In this document: one piece after another, positions 35,529-44,542 of the stretch
Numbering within the stretch: the first letter of the stretch is position 1
How the letters are laid out: each line of letters starts with the position of its first letter
Position numbers and translations under genes: made by a program
Notes under the pieces: generated by a model
The model's database searches: none
The model's input: only the letters and a program-made list of their open reading frames with translations
Told to the model about the DNA's origin: nothing
DNA from: Hallerella succinigenes
GTDB lineage: Bacteria; Fibrobacterota; Fibrobacteria; Fibrobacterales; Fibrobacteraceae
NCBI RefSeq assembly: GCF_002797675.1
Contig: NZ_PGEX01000001.1
Span: 2,666,001 to 2,730,000, forward strand
Direction: 5' to 3'
DNA: 64,000 bases

Positions 35529-37112
35529 ATGGCAAGAAAGTTCCCCATAGGCATACAGACGTTTTCCGAAATCCGGAAAATGAACGCAATCTACGTTGAT
35601 AAAACCGCGCTAGTCCACAAGTTGGCCGAGGACGGCAAGGTCTATTTCCTTGCACGTCCACGCCGTTTCGGAAAGTCTCTCCTCATCAGCACGCTAGATG
35701 ACTACTTCAGCGGTCGCAAGGAACTCTTCACGGGGCTTGCCATGGAAAAGCTTGAAACCGAGTGGAAAAAACACCCGGTGCTGCGGTTCGATTTCAGCCG
35801 GAGCAAGTACACCAGCTTAAATGTATTGCAGACTCAACTGAATTCAATGCTTTCGGAATACGAGAGCATCTATGGGAAGAAGACCGACGATACGCTCCCG
35901 AGCGTTCGCCTGCAAAACGTCATTCTCGCCGCCGAGCAAAAATTCGGCGAAAAGGTCGTGTTCCTTGTGGACGAATACGACGCACCTCTCCTCGACACCC
36001 TTGTGGACAAGGAAACCTTCGAGGCGATGCGCCAGACTCTGCGCGACTTCTACAGCCCGCTCAAGAGCCTCGACCCGCATCTGCGATTCATTTTCATCAC
36101 CGGCATCACCAAGTTCAGCCAACTCTCCATTTTCAGCGAACTCAACAACCTGAAAATCATCTCGATGCTCGACGAATATGCGACCCTCTGCGGCATCTCC
36201 GAAGAGGAACTGCACACGCAGATGAAGCCCGAAATCGAGGCGATGGCGCAGGCAATAAACAAAAACTTCGAGCAGGTGTGCGAGGCGCTCAAGAAAAAAT
36301 ACGACGGCTACCATTTCTCGAAAAAATCCCCCGACATCTACAATCCGTTCAGCGTGATGCAGGCGCTACAGGATAAAGACCTCACCAACTACTGGTTCGA
36401 AACCGGTACGCCGGCCTATCTGATTGAGCAGATTAGGAATTACAACATCGACCCCGAAACGTTCGCACGCGGCATCGAGGCGACCGTCGAGATGTTCAAC
36501 GTGCCTGCGGAAAGCAATGCGAACCCGATTCCCGTGCTTTACCAGAGTGGCTACCTTACCATCAAGGACTACGACCCCGAACTGAACATATACACGCTGG
36601 CATACCCCAACGACGAAGTGACCGTCGGGTTCTCGAAATGCCTCATGCCGTATTACGCGCTGCCCACGATTGCGCAAAACGACTCCTTCCAGATTAGGCT
36701 CGTAAAGGCGCTGCATGCGGGCAACATTGAAGAGGCCCTGCTACAGATGCGGGCGTTCTTCAGTTCCATTCCTTACGATGCCGAGCATCAGGACGAGAAC
36801 CACTACAAATTCGTATTCTGGCTGATTTTCCGCTTACTCACCGAATTCAACGTCAAGACGGAAGAACGTAGCGCAGCCGGTCGTTCCGATGCTGTTGTGG
36901 AAACTAAAAACTCGGTTTACTTATTCGAGTTTAAACTGGACAAGAACGGCTCTGCCGACGATGCTCTGAAACAGATTGATAACAAGGGCTACCTGATACC
37001 CTATACCGCGTCACTCGATGCGAACGGCAATCCGAAAAAGCTCTTCAAGATTGGCGTGAGTTTCGATGCCGAAAGGCGCACCCTCGGCGAATGGAAGGTC
37101 ACGGAAACGTAG
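35529..37112 (+). CDS. AAA-ATPase-like / PD-(D/E)XK nuclease family protein
   Basis: Member of a family abundant in Bacteroidota and Fibrobacterota that pairs an AAA-ATPase-like domain with a PD-(D/E)XK-type nuclease domain. The N-terminal family opening FPIGIQTFSEIR is followed by YVDKTALV, a P-loop in ARPRRFGKSLL (about residue 40), and Walker B VFLVDEYDAPL. At the C-terminus RSDAVVETKNSVYLFEFKLDKNG gives the nuclease D...E-x-K core. At 527 aa from ATG 35529 it is full length. Family function is unproven; mobile-element or defence roles have been suggested. Composition is richer in G+C than the operon before it. Confidence 0.9.
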   Translation: MARKFPIGIQTFSEIRKMNAIYVDKTALVHKLAEDGKVYFLARPRRFGKSLLISTLDDYFSGRKELFTGLAMEKLETEWKKHPVLRFDFSRSKYTSLNVLQTQLNSMLSEYESIYGKKTDDTLPSVRLQNVILAAEQKFGEKVVFLVDEYDAPLLDTLVDKETFEAMRQTLRDFYSPLKSLDPHLRFIFITGITKFSQLSIFSELNNLKIISMLDEYATLCGISEEELHTQMKPEIEAMAQAINKNFEQVCEALKKKYDGYHFSKKSPDIYNPFSVMQALQDKDLTNYWFETGTPAYLIEQIRNYNIDPETFARGIEATVEMFNVPAESNANPIPVLYQSGYLTIKDYDPELNIYTLAYPNDEVTVGFSKCLMPYYALPTIAQNDSFQIRLVKALHAGNIEEALLQMRAFFSSIPYDAEHQDENHYKFVFWLIFRLLTEFNVKTEERSAAGRSDAVVETKNSVYLFEFKLDKNGSADDALKQIDNKGYLIPYTASLDANGNPKKLFKIGVSFDAERRTLGEWKVTET

Positions 37113-37348
37113 AACCGCCCTTGTCCCCCATTATGACCCTACAACAACTTAAATACGCCATCGCTAACAAGGGAGGCAAAGGCGGCAACACCATTTGCTC
37201 CGGCGTCATTAGCCACAAGCTCAACGGCCGGAACATTATCGCGAGGCACCTCGATGTTCACGACAAAATGACTGTCGGCTACGTAACGTGAAAAGGCGTT
37301 GCCCTTTCCCGTTATGCAGAGGCGTACATTGTCGCCTTAAAGCGACAT
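37113..37348. other. Intergenic region, nothing certain
   Basis: Between the AAA-ATPase gene and the convergent PorV-like gene. It includes a 52-codon ATG frame at 37133-37291 opening MTLQQLKYAIA, which faintly recalls the start of LysR regulators, but nothing downstream supports it. No terminator hairpin is obvious. Confidence 0.4.
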
Positions 37349-38599
37349 TTAAAAACCTAAACTGATTTCTGCCATATAGATGCGGCTTTCGTCTTGGCCC
37401 GTGTAATAACCGCGTTCTTCACCCCAGGTGGCAATTTGCACCTCGATAAAGCGCAACGCTTCAAGTGCGATACCAGCCGAAGGATAGCCTCCGTGGAAAC
37501 CTCCCGAAAGGCGAAGCTTCAAGGCGCGCAGGTTGTCGTTGTCGCCCGGAATCGCAAGAAGTACCTGTTCAATTTCCATACCGAAATTGATATGGCTAAG
37601 CGTCTTGTAATTGCGCGTCGTCGAAAAGGCGTTTTCGTAGTCGAAGGCAAAATTTACCTTGCGCGAAAATGCGGAATTCTTGTTCAGGAATCGGGGACTG
37701 TAAGCAAGGCCCATTGTAAAGTTCGGCACGATGCGTTCGCCTCCGAGTTCATTGAAGAAAATGTTATTGCAGGCGGCGCCCAAGCGAAGCTCTCGAGTTG
37801 CCTGGTAAAGAACGCCGAGGTCGATGCCGACACCGATGTCTTCAAATTCAAAGAAGTCCGATGTAGCGTCTTTCACGCGGTCGTTGAGCGTGTCGCCGAT
37901 TGAGTTGAAGTTCGAAGCATCGACGCTAAAGGATTGGATGATCTGGCGCTTGGCAAGTTTAATGCCTGCGCCGACGGCAAATTTGTCTGTGATGCCGTAG
38001 GCACCGCCCATCTGGGCGACTGCATCGATGTAAAAAGTATCCATGCCGAAGTATGGAATAATTAGACCGCCGTCAAAATACGGAGCCATGTTGCCGTCTA
38101 CCCAGAGGGCCGCTCCGAAGTTGTGGAACGCGAGTTCCGCATCCGCTTTGGCGATCATGTTAAAGAGCATGTGGTCGTACTTGTTGATCTTTTTGGTGAG
38201 CTCGGGATGCTTGGAAAGAGAGTCGGCTAACGCCTGGTCGATGCTTGCGCCTCCATTGCGGTCAACGTCATCCTTAGCGGATTCATAAAGATCCTGAATG
38301 TCGTTAAAGATTTCATAGATGTCTTGGGCATCATAAAAAGGCCCTGCACCGCCGATGTTCAAACGCATGTCGATGTCGTTGCTCGGGTAAAATCCGGTTT
38401 CTGGACGGATGTCGTAATGGCCGAGTCTTCCCATTTGGTTCAAACCGGCGTAGTTGTAGTAGATGGCTTCTTTACCGTCGACAATCGCGACGTGAGCATT
38501 ACCCATGGCGTAAGCGCGCAGAGATTTATGACGCGGACCTTGGGCTGCGAAAGCGGATATGGCACAGGCGAGAATCAGAAGGCGTGTAATTATTTTCAT
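37349..38599 (-). CDS. PorV/UPF0164-like outer membrane beta-barrel protein
   Basis: Exported protein with signal peptide LLILACAISAFAAQ, followed by GNAHVAIVDGKEAIYYNYAGL, the pattern at the start of FadL/PorV-type barrels. Many alternating amphipathic strands and a C-terminal aromatic residue (EISLGF) follow, as in outer-membrane barrels. The length of 416 aa fits a 14-strand barrel. PorV-like proteins act as shuttles for type IX secretion in Bacteroidota, but no T9SS marker is adjacent, so I only claim the fold. Downstream of the Ca-loop lipoprotein on the same strand, 11 nt apart. Confidence 0.75.
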   Translation of the reverse strand: MKIITRLLILACAISAFAAQGPRHKSLRAYAMGNAHVAIVDGKEAIYYNYAGLNQMGRLGHYDIRPETGFYPSNDIDMRLNIGGAGPFYDAQDIYEIFNDIQDLYESAKDDVDRNGGASIDQALADSLSKHPELTKKINKYDHMLFNMIAKADAELAFHNFGAALWVDGNMAPYFDGGLIIPYFGMDTFYIDAVAQMGGAYGITDKFAVGAGIKLAKRQIIQSFSVDASNFNSIGDTLNDRVKDATSDFFEFEDIGVGIDLGVLYQATRELRLGAACNNIFFNELGGERIVPNFTMGLAYSPRFLNKNSAFSRKVNFAFDYENAFSTTRNYKTLSHINFGMEIEQVLLAIPGDNDNLRALKLRLSGGFHGGYPSAGIALEALRFIEVQIATWGEERGYYTGQDESRIYMAEISLGF

Positions 38600-38610
38600 G
38601 GGTGAGCCTC

Positions 38611-39831
38611 CTATCGATTCCTAAACCATTCTTTGAAGGTTTCTTGGGTGTAATTGTTCCAACATCTGCCGATGCGCAACTGTCGAGTTTTGAGCGGATA
38701 TTGAATATGGGTAGAATCCGTGTCCAAGGAAATGGCGTGACGCAGATTTACCATGGAAGTGTCATCCAAATCCAGCTGTTCAAAATCCTTGGCAAAGTAG
38801 AAACGGTTGTTGGAAAGAAGAATCCGTTCGCCCTTGTCTTCCTTGAGACCGTTCATGTCGTGGTCCAAGCTGTCAACGCCTACGCCGACGATTGTTTCTG
38901 TATCGGTGACTTCTAGCGGAACGAGTCGTAAATCTTCATCCACGTAGCCGTCGCCGTCATTATCGTAGCCGTCCAAGATTTCTTCGTCTACGCAACCATC
39001 TCCATCGTTATCGATGCCGTCTCCAAGCTTGTAGAAGGAAACGGACTTTTCGACGGTTTCAGCGTCCGACTGCAAATCGTCTCCCAAAATTTGGGCTTTC
39101 CCGGTAGAATCGTCGATTTCAAAAAGGTCGGAATTGCTCAGACTGGAGGATGCTGCCGGAAGTACTGCGTCAAACAGCTGGGTCAAGTCTCCCTTAAGAG
39201 AATCCACGCTTGCGTTGAATTGGGCTAAAACGGCCGGATCCAGCAAGGCTTGGTCGTACAGAGACTGTAGGTCAAAGGAAAGGGATCGATCCTCGTTGAT
39301 AGAAATCTTGATGAACGAAGAATTCGTGTAGCGGAAGCGCAGGATCGTGTAGGCGAATTCGAGAATCGCATGGCTTGCCGAGAAGTTCGAATAGGTGACG
39401 GATCGGTCGGAAAGCTTGAGGGAAGGATCCTGCTCGGTCAGCGTGTCGCGACGGATCAGTTCACGCAGCGGAATAAGGCTGCTGTTCACCGCCTTGAAGT
39501 ATTTGGCGACTTCCGAGGAATCGAGATTCATCAGAGGAATGTCGGTGTCTGCATACAGCTCGTGGATGAGATTGTACGGGTTTCCAGCATATAAGTAGAG
39601 ATTTGCCTTGGAAAGCCCAAGCCAGGCTTCGGACAAGGTCGAATCTTTTTGGATTGCCTGCTTAAAAAAGTTTGCTGCATTTGCATATTCGCTGTTGCGG
39701 AAACAGTTTTGACCTTCATAGGTCATCATGGATGCGTCGCTCGTGTCCACCGAAACATCGTCCGATGGATCAAAAAGATTACATCCAAACAAAAGTAATG
39801 CGGCCCCTAATCCTAAATATGCAAATTTCAT
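38611..39831 (-). CDS. Lipoprotein with TPR-like region and Ca-binding loops
   Basis: Lipoprotein (signal MKFAYLGLGAALLLFGC) of about 406 aa. A TPR-like segment (GQNCFRNSEYANAANFFKQA...AWLGLSKANLYLY, about residues 40-85) is followed by a mostly helical middle. Two tandem calcium-type loops, DGIDNDGDGCVDEE and DGYDNDGDGYVDED, recall thrombospondin type 3 and bacterial DxDxDG repeats. I start at ATG 39831, preceded by GGGAG; the longer frame adds a non-signal extension. Paired with the PorV-like gene, suggesting an outer-membrane assembly. Confidence 0.78.
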   Translation of the reverse strand: MKFAYLGLGAALLLFGCNLFDPSDDVSVDTSDASMMTYEGQNCFRNSEYANAANFFKQAIQKDSTLSEAWLGLSKANLYLYAGNPYNLIHELYADTDIPLMNLDSSEVAKYFKAVNSSLIPLRELIRRDTLTEQDPSLKLSDRSVTYSNFSASHAILEFAYTILRFRYTNSSFIKISINEDRSLSFDLQSLYDQALLDPAVLAQFNASVDSLKGDLTQLFDAVLPAASSSLSNSDLFEIDDSTGKAQILGDDLQSDAETVEKSVSFYKLGDGIDNDGDGCVDEEILDGYDNDGDGYVDEDLRLVPLEVTDTETIVGVGVDSLDHDMNGLKEDKGERILLSNNRFYFAKDFEQLDLDDTSMVNLRHAISLDTDSTHIQYPLKTRQLRIGRCWNNYTQETFKEWFRNR

Positions 39832-39939
39832 CCTGAATCTCCCGAATCCGTCAAAAGCGACTGAATTCACATCAAAAAATAGTTTCATCTTTAAAAAAAC
39901 CAAAAACAAAAAGGAATTTCAGTTCATATATTTGGCTTT

Positions 39940-40719
39940 GTGGATGCTAATTTGGAATATTTTCCGACCCTCGCCTATAAACGCTCGGTCCTTTGGATGC
40001 GCTCGGTTCTTTCGGGCGAAAAAGAGCGTTTGGACGCCATTGCCCAAAAAATAGGGCGGGAATGTGCTTTGAACGAAGATAATTTTGCCGAAGAATTGCC
40101 GAATATCATCCATTTTTGCGAGTCTTACCAGAATGCTTTTATGCGTTACTTGGCCGCAGTCTTGCCGCAGCACAAGTCGGGCATCCAGTGCAAAGCGGGC
40201 TGCGGAAACTGCTGCCATCATTTTCCGATGTCGGTAGAACCCTTTGAATTGATTGAATTTTACGCGGCCATTCGCAAAAGCCCGAATCTTCTCTCTTACT
40301 TTGAAGAATGCCTTTTTCGTACCAAGACGTATTACACTTTGCTCGAAAAAGGAACAGAGCTTGGCGAAGAAGATCCGGAAGACTATGCCCTTGTGAATTA
40401 TTTTAACAAGGGCCTTGCATGTCCGTTCGTATTTCAATCGGGTAGTTGCGGCTTTTATCCGGCCCGTCCGGTGACGTGCCGCATGTATTTTAGCGAAACT
40501 CCGAGCGAATTCTGCGTGCCGGAACATTTGCTGACAGAACGGAACCATAGCTTCATCGTCTATTTGCCGGATGATGTAGAAGAGCAGATCGCCGATGTTT
40601 CGGCGCATTATGCGGAACTTTCCCTGCCGGAAGGCCTTTATGAAGGTATCCTTGCTTTGAACGTGTTTGAACCTTCCTTTGCCAAAATGGAAAGCGTGTT
40701 GGAGAATCGGAATGAGTGA
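39940..40719 (+). CDS. YkgJ-family cysteine cluster protein
   Basis: Protein with the YkgJ (UPF0153) metal-binding cysteine cluster: CKAGCGNCCHHF at about residues 87-98, ACPFVFQSGSCGFYPARPVTCRMYF at about 165-190, then EFC. These positions match the family's CxxxC-x2-CC...C...C layout, presumed Zn or Fe-S. 259 aa; an extended helical N-terminus precedes the cluster. No enzymatic role is established. It overlaps the next gene by 8 nt and shares its cysteine-cluster theme with the FliB-like protein two genes on. Confidence 0.87.
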   Translation: MDANLEYFPTLAYKRSVLWMRSVLSGEKERLDAIAQKIGRECALNEDNFAEELPNIIHFCESYQNAFMRYLAAVLPQHKSGIQCKAGCGNCCHHFPMSVEPFELIEFYAAIRKSPNLLSYFEECLFRTKTYYTLLEKGTELGEEDPEDYALVNYFNKGLACPFVFQSGSCGFYPARPVTCRMYFSETPSEFCVPEHLLTERNHSFIVYLPDDVEEQIADVSAHYAELSLPEGLYEGILALNVFEPSFAKMESVLENRNE

Positions 40720-41521
40720 AGGCGCTTTCCAAACGGATCTCTTTGGCGGTATTAAACGTTTTTTTTCGGGAGGAGAATCGGAAAAAGTCGAAGAAGCGCC
40801 ACCGCAGATTTCTGGCGATGGAACCGTTCTTTTTCGCTATGCGGATCGCTTAAAGAAAAGCATTCGCTGCCGCAAAAAGAATTTTGAAAATCTTTACGAG
40901 CTCGAACTGCCCGGTTACATGAAAACGGAAGAGTTTTACCCGGTGCGCGAACTCGCTGCGGAATGGGCCCGCGTGACTTTTAAGCGGAAAACCGCTTCCA
41001 ACAAGCAAAAATCGCGCGACTTGCTTGCTCGCATTTGGAAGGCGACGGATCAAATTCTCACCGACATAGGACAAAAACCGGTTATCGGGAATACCCGTTT
41101 TCCGCCGATCCGCCCCGTGGGAAACGTGCATGATTTGAACAAGGTCTTTGCGGCTATCAATGAAACCTATTTCCAAGGGGAATTACAGGCTCGCATTACG
41201 TGGAGCAACCGCGTCGGCGGTTTGAGTTTTCATTCGAAGCGCACGGATCCTTTGACCGGGGAAGAGGTAAATCTCATCAGCATCAGCCGCGGTTACGATT
41301 TTGAGAATTGTCCGTTGTATGCGGTTTTTGGCGTCGTTTACCATGAATGCTTGCACGTTGTGATTCCGCCGGTCATGGAGAATGGACGCCGTATCGTGCA
41401 CGGCAAAAACTTCCGTCAGCGGGAACGACGCTACATTTATTATGAACAGTGGATCAAATGGCATAAGGAAGTGCTTCCGAAGAATATCCGGATGATGCGC
41501 CGGGCCAAAAACTTTTGGTGA
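40712..41521 (+). CDS. SprT/YgjP-like metallopeptidase
   Basis: Putative zinc metallopeptidase. The C-terminal domain has the HExxH helix VVYHECLHVVIP, preceded by ARITWSNRVGGLSFHSK and ISISRGYDF. A third histidine follows in HGKNFRQRERRY, as in SprT-like and M48/YgjP-type proteases. The N-terminal 100 residues are charged and unassigned. ATG 40712 overlaps the YkgJ stop, giving 269 aa. Sits between two cysteine-cluster proteins in one operon. Substrate unknown. Confidence 0.85.
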   Translation: MSEGAFQTDLFGGIKRFFSGGESEKVEEAPPQISGDGTVLFRYADRLKKSIRCRKKNFENLYELELPGYMKTEEFYPVRELAAEWARVTFKRKTASNKQKSRDLLARIWKATDQILTDIGQKPVIGNTRFPPIRPVGNVHDLNKVFAAINETYFQGELQARITWSNRVGGLSFHSKRTDPLTGEEVNLISISRGYDFENCPLYAVFGVVYHECLHVVIPPVMENGRRIVHGKNFRQRERRYIYYEQWIKWHKEVLPKNIRMMRRAKNFW

Positions 41522-41528
41522 GGGGACG

Positions 41529-42554
41529 GTGAAACTTCGCGTTCCTTCTTTTTACTCGGATTTTCATTGTATTGCAAGCGCTTGCCATGATACCTGCTGT
41601 GCTGGTTGGGAAGTCGATGTCGATGTGGATTCGCAAGCGCGTTATGCCAAGGTCTCTGGAACTTTTGGCGAAGAACTCCGCTCTAAAATCGTCGATGGAC
41701 ATTTTGTTTTGACGGCAAACGAACGCTGCCCGTTTTTAAATGCTCAGAATCTGTGCGAAATTTATTGCCATCTGGGCGAAAAGGCGCTTTGCGATATTTG
41801 CCGGGAACATCCACGTTTTGTCGATGTCTTTGGAGATGTCGTAGAGCAGGGCGTTGGACTTTGTTGCGAAGAGGCGGTGCGTCTGCTTTTGAATGCAAAC
41901 GCTCCGCTTTCTTTCATAGAAAAAGAAATCGAAGCGGACGAAGAATTTTTGGACGCGGAATCCTTGGACGCTCGCAATTCCATGTTCGAAATTCGCACAG
42001 AAATTTTCACCCGTCTCGCAGACCGAAACCGTTCTCTCTCAAAACGACTCGCTGACATTCTGCAGTTCACGGCAAGCTTTTCCGCCGAAGAAAAGGTTTG
42101 CCCTGCCGCAGATTTACGCACCATTTGGAAGCATCAGACTGCCGTTCTCCTGCAGGGCGAAAGCCTTGGTGCGGAATGGGACTTTGCCAAATCCCAAATC
42201 GCACAAGCTTTAGAAGAAAGAGGCTTTGGAAAAGGTTCTATTCCGTGGACGGAGTCCGAGGGCGAAAAAATCGTCGCCTATCAGATTTTCCGCTACTTCG
42301 CCAAAAGCCTTTACGACGGTGACATGCTTTCAAAAGTCAAGTTCGCCGTTTACTTCTTTCTCGTTCTGCAAAACTTTGGAGGGGAGCTTTCTTCGGTGCA
42401 AAAGGAGCCTTCTTTGCAGATTTGCGCGGTCAAGCTTCTTTCAAAGCAACTGGAATATTCTGACGAAAACATGGATGCCCTGGCTGACGCGTTCTTTTCG
42501 AATTCTTATTTTTCGACAGGAGCCTTTTTACGGCTTTTGGATGAAAACGCATGA
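41529..42554 (+). CDS. FliB-like lysine N-methylase
   Basis: Related to flagellin lysine-N-methylase FliB. The family opening FHCIASACHDTCCAGWEV is followed by ERCPFLNAQNLCEIYCHLGEKALCDICREHPRF and GVGLCCEEAVRLLL, which together give the cysteine-rich metal site. 341 aa from a GTG start; a distal region of low conservation is usual. No flagellar genes are in the window and Fibrobacter lacks flagella, so another surface protein is the likelier substrate. It overlaps the next gene by 4 nt (ATGA). Confidence 0.88.
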   Translation: MKLRVPSFYSDFHCIASACHDTCCAGWEVDVDVDSQARYAKVSGTFGEELRSKIVDGHFVLTANERCPFLNAQNLCEIYCHLGEKALCDICREHPRFVDVFGDVVEQGVGLCCEEAVRLLLNANAPLSFIEKEIEADEEFLDAESLDARNSMFEIRTEIFTRLADRNRSLSKRLADILQFTASFSAEEKVCPAADLRTIWKHQTAVLLQGESLGAEWDFAKSQIAQALEERGFGKGSIPWTESEGEKIVAYQIFRYFAKSLYDGDMLSKVKFAVYFFLVLQNFGGELSSVQKEPSLQICAVKLLSKQLEYSDENMDALADAFFSNSYFSTGAFLRLLDENA

Positions 42555-43432
42555 TTCGATGCTTGGGAATTCTTTTATGGATTGTGGGACTTGCTTTTGC
42601 GGAAACGGAGTTCTCGCCTGATTCCGTCATTACGACATTCCCAGATAAAATTTCCATTCAATTCCTTGCACGTTACAATTATGCCGCTTTTAGCGGTGCC
42701 AGTACCGATGATGAACAAATGCAGACCAACTGTCCGATCGATCTCGGTTTGGGGGGCGGGTATGGCGATTTTACCTGGAGCACTTTGTTCACGTTTTCAT
42801 TCGGCACCGATCAAAGCAAACCGCGTACGCAGGCGACGAATTTACAGTTCAATTATTTCGGCGACCGCATTTTTGGGGATCTTTTCTTGAAAATCAATGA
42901 CGGGTTTTATTACCATAACGATTCCCTGGATGAATACGTTCCGTACAAATTACGCGTTATCGAAATCGGCTTGGACGTGAATTACCTTTGGAACAAGGAA
43001 CATTCTTTGCGATCCGTGTATTCGCTCGACCGCAGACAGTGGAAGCACAACGGCAGCTTTGTTTGGGGCTTTGGCGTCTTTTACAACGGTATTGTTTCGC
43101 GGGATTCCGTCCTTTCCTTTTACGAAGATTACCAAGGTTTTTTGCATGCAGGTCCAGACATTGGCTATTCGCATAACTGGGCCTGGAAAAACGGCTTCTT
43201 CATGAATTTGATGATCGTCGGGTCGGTTTCCCTTGGCATGAATATGACACGCAAGGAATGGATGCAGTTCTACCAGGTTTTCCCGAAATTTGCCGCGGGT
43301 TACCACAGCGATACGTGGTCGGTAAACTTCCCGTTCTTTGTCTCCGTTTTGCACTTAAATGAAAACGACGGCGAAATCGACGATATCTTTATGGAGGCGT
43401 CGGGCGGTTTTATGGTAACAAAACGTTTTTGA
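42551..43432 (+). CDS. DUF4421-like outer membrane protein
   Basis: Exported 293-aa protein (signal LGILLWIVGLAFAE) with antiparallel amphipathic strands, aromatic strand ends and a final phenylalanine (MVTKRF), the look of an 8-12-strand outer-membrane barrel. LRVIEIGLDVNYLWN, DIGYSHNWAW and FPKFAAGYH resemble the DUF4421 family. It ends by overlapping the convergent DegT aminotransferase by 23 nt. Last member of the 39.9-43.4 kb operon. Confidence 0.75.
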   Translation: MIRCLGILLWIVGLAFAETEFSPDSVITTFPDKISIQFLARYNYAAFSGASTDDEQMQTNCPIDLGLGGGYGDFTWSTLFTFSFGTDQSKPRTQATNLQFNYFGDRIFGDLFLKINDGFYYHNDSLDEYVPYKLRVIEIGLDVNYLWNKEHSLRSVYSLDRRQWKHNGSFVWGFGVFYNGIVSRDSVLSFYEDYQGFLHAGPDIGYSHNWAWKNGFFMNLMIVGSVSLGMNMTRKEWMQFYQVFPKFAAGYHSDTWSVNFPFFVSVLHLNENDGEIDDIFMEASGGFMVTKRF

Positions 43433-44510
43433 TTGTTTGCGCCAAGGCTTGGACGTCTGTAAAAGCGTCCACTGGCAAACAGAAAACTTCTTTTGACAGT
43501 CGATAGGCGTTTGTGTTTGAACGGGCGTCTTCTTTCGTTTTTTCAAAACGGGCAAAGCACGGCTCTGCCGACAGCGGACTGTTGTAATAAATGCGCGTCG
43601 GAACGTTTGCCTTGGAAAGCTTTGGAAGAACAGCCTCCCGATCTTTACAAGTCACCGCGTACTGCGCGTAAATGCTCGTATTGCCTTCCGAAATTTTTGG
43701 AATTTCAAAGCCCGGAATCGCGCTGAACAAGGCGCTGTACGTCGCCGCGTTCTTTTGACGTCTTAAAAGCTCTTCTGCAAAGTGCGCATGCTTTACATTT
43801 AAAATCGCGGCCTGGAGAGCGTCTAAACGGCTGTTCGTTCCAATCGTCTGGTAATGGTCTTCTGGATTTCGACCGTGAGAAGCATACATGCGGACTTGAG
43901 CAGCTAGAGCTTTGTCCGAAGTCAAAATGGCGCCTGCGTCCCCGTACGCACCAAAAGGCTTGGTCGGGTAAAAACTGGTTGCGGCGATTGTCGAAAGGCT
44001 TCCGGCGCCTTTCCCATTTTGCGTCGCCCCAATGCTTTGCGCCGCATCTTCCAAAATCCAAAGGCCGTGCTTTTGGGCAATCGCCTGTAATGCCTTGTAA
44101 TTAGCGCACTGTCCAAAAAGATCAACCGCGATAATTCCGACTGTTTTAGAAGAAATACGCTCTTCAACAGAACTCGGTGAAATCAAAAAGTCGAGGCCGA
44201 TATCTGCAAAGCGGGGGATTCCTCCAAGGAGCGCAACCGCATCCGCCGTGGCGACGAAAGTGAAATCCGGAACGATCACCTCGTCTCCCGGTTCAAGTCC
44301 TAAGGCGGCAAGCGCAAGGGTCAGCGCACTTGTTCCGCTTGCGCAAGAAATCGCTTCGCTTACTCCGGTGCTTTTGCAAAGAATATTTTCAAAATTTTGG
44401 ACTTCAGGCCCGCCGATCAAAGTGCCGCTTTCCAATACGGAAAAAATGGCGGCATCGATTTCTTCTTTATAGGCTTTGTATTGGGCACTCAAGTTCACAA
44501 ACGGAATCAT
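43410..44510 (-). CDS. DegT/DnrJ/EryC1/StrS-family aminotransferase
   Basis: PLP-dependent sugar aminotransferase. The opening VNLSAQYKAYKEEID and VLESGTLIGGPEVQNFE are family typical. Other blocks are ASGTSALTLALAALG, PGDEVIVPDFTFVATA, WILEDAAQSIG and the PLP lysine in SFYPTKPFGAYGDAG. The length of 366 aa is normal. It makes an amino sugar on a nucleotide carrier, usually for O-antigen, capsule or glycoprotein glycans. No partner genes are adjacent. Divergent from cysQ. Confidence 0.93.
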   Translation of the reverse strand: MIPFVNLSAQYKAYKEEIDAAIFSVLESGTLIGGPEVQNFENILCKSTGVSEAISCASGTSALTLALAALGLEPGDEVIVPDFTFVATADAVALLGGIPRFADIGLDFLISPSSVEERISSKTVGIIAVDLFGQCANYKALQAIAQKHGLWILEDAAQSIGATQNGKGAGSLSTIAATSFYPTKPFGAYGDAGAILTSDKALAAQVRMYASHGRNPEDHYQTIGTNSRLDALQAAILNVKHAHFAEELLRRQKNAATYSALFSAIPGFEIPKISEGNTSIYAQYAVTCKDREAVLPKLSKANVPTRIYYNSPLSAEPCFARFEKTKEDARSNTNAYRLSKEVFCLPVDAFTDVQALAQTIKNVLLP

Positions 44511-44542
44511 GCCGTAAAGTTACAAAATCTATTTTACTAGGC

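Noticed and set aside
37133-37291. Short ORF starting MTLQQLKYAIA, possible LysR fragment
   Set aside because: Only the first ten residues resemble LysR starts; no helix-turn-helix continuation and no ribosome site.
37349-38599. Type IX secretion component PorV
   Set aside because: Only the general barrel pattern matches; no PorU, PorT or C-terminal-signal cargo is adjacent, so a T9SS role is not claimed.
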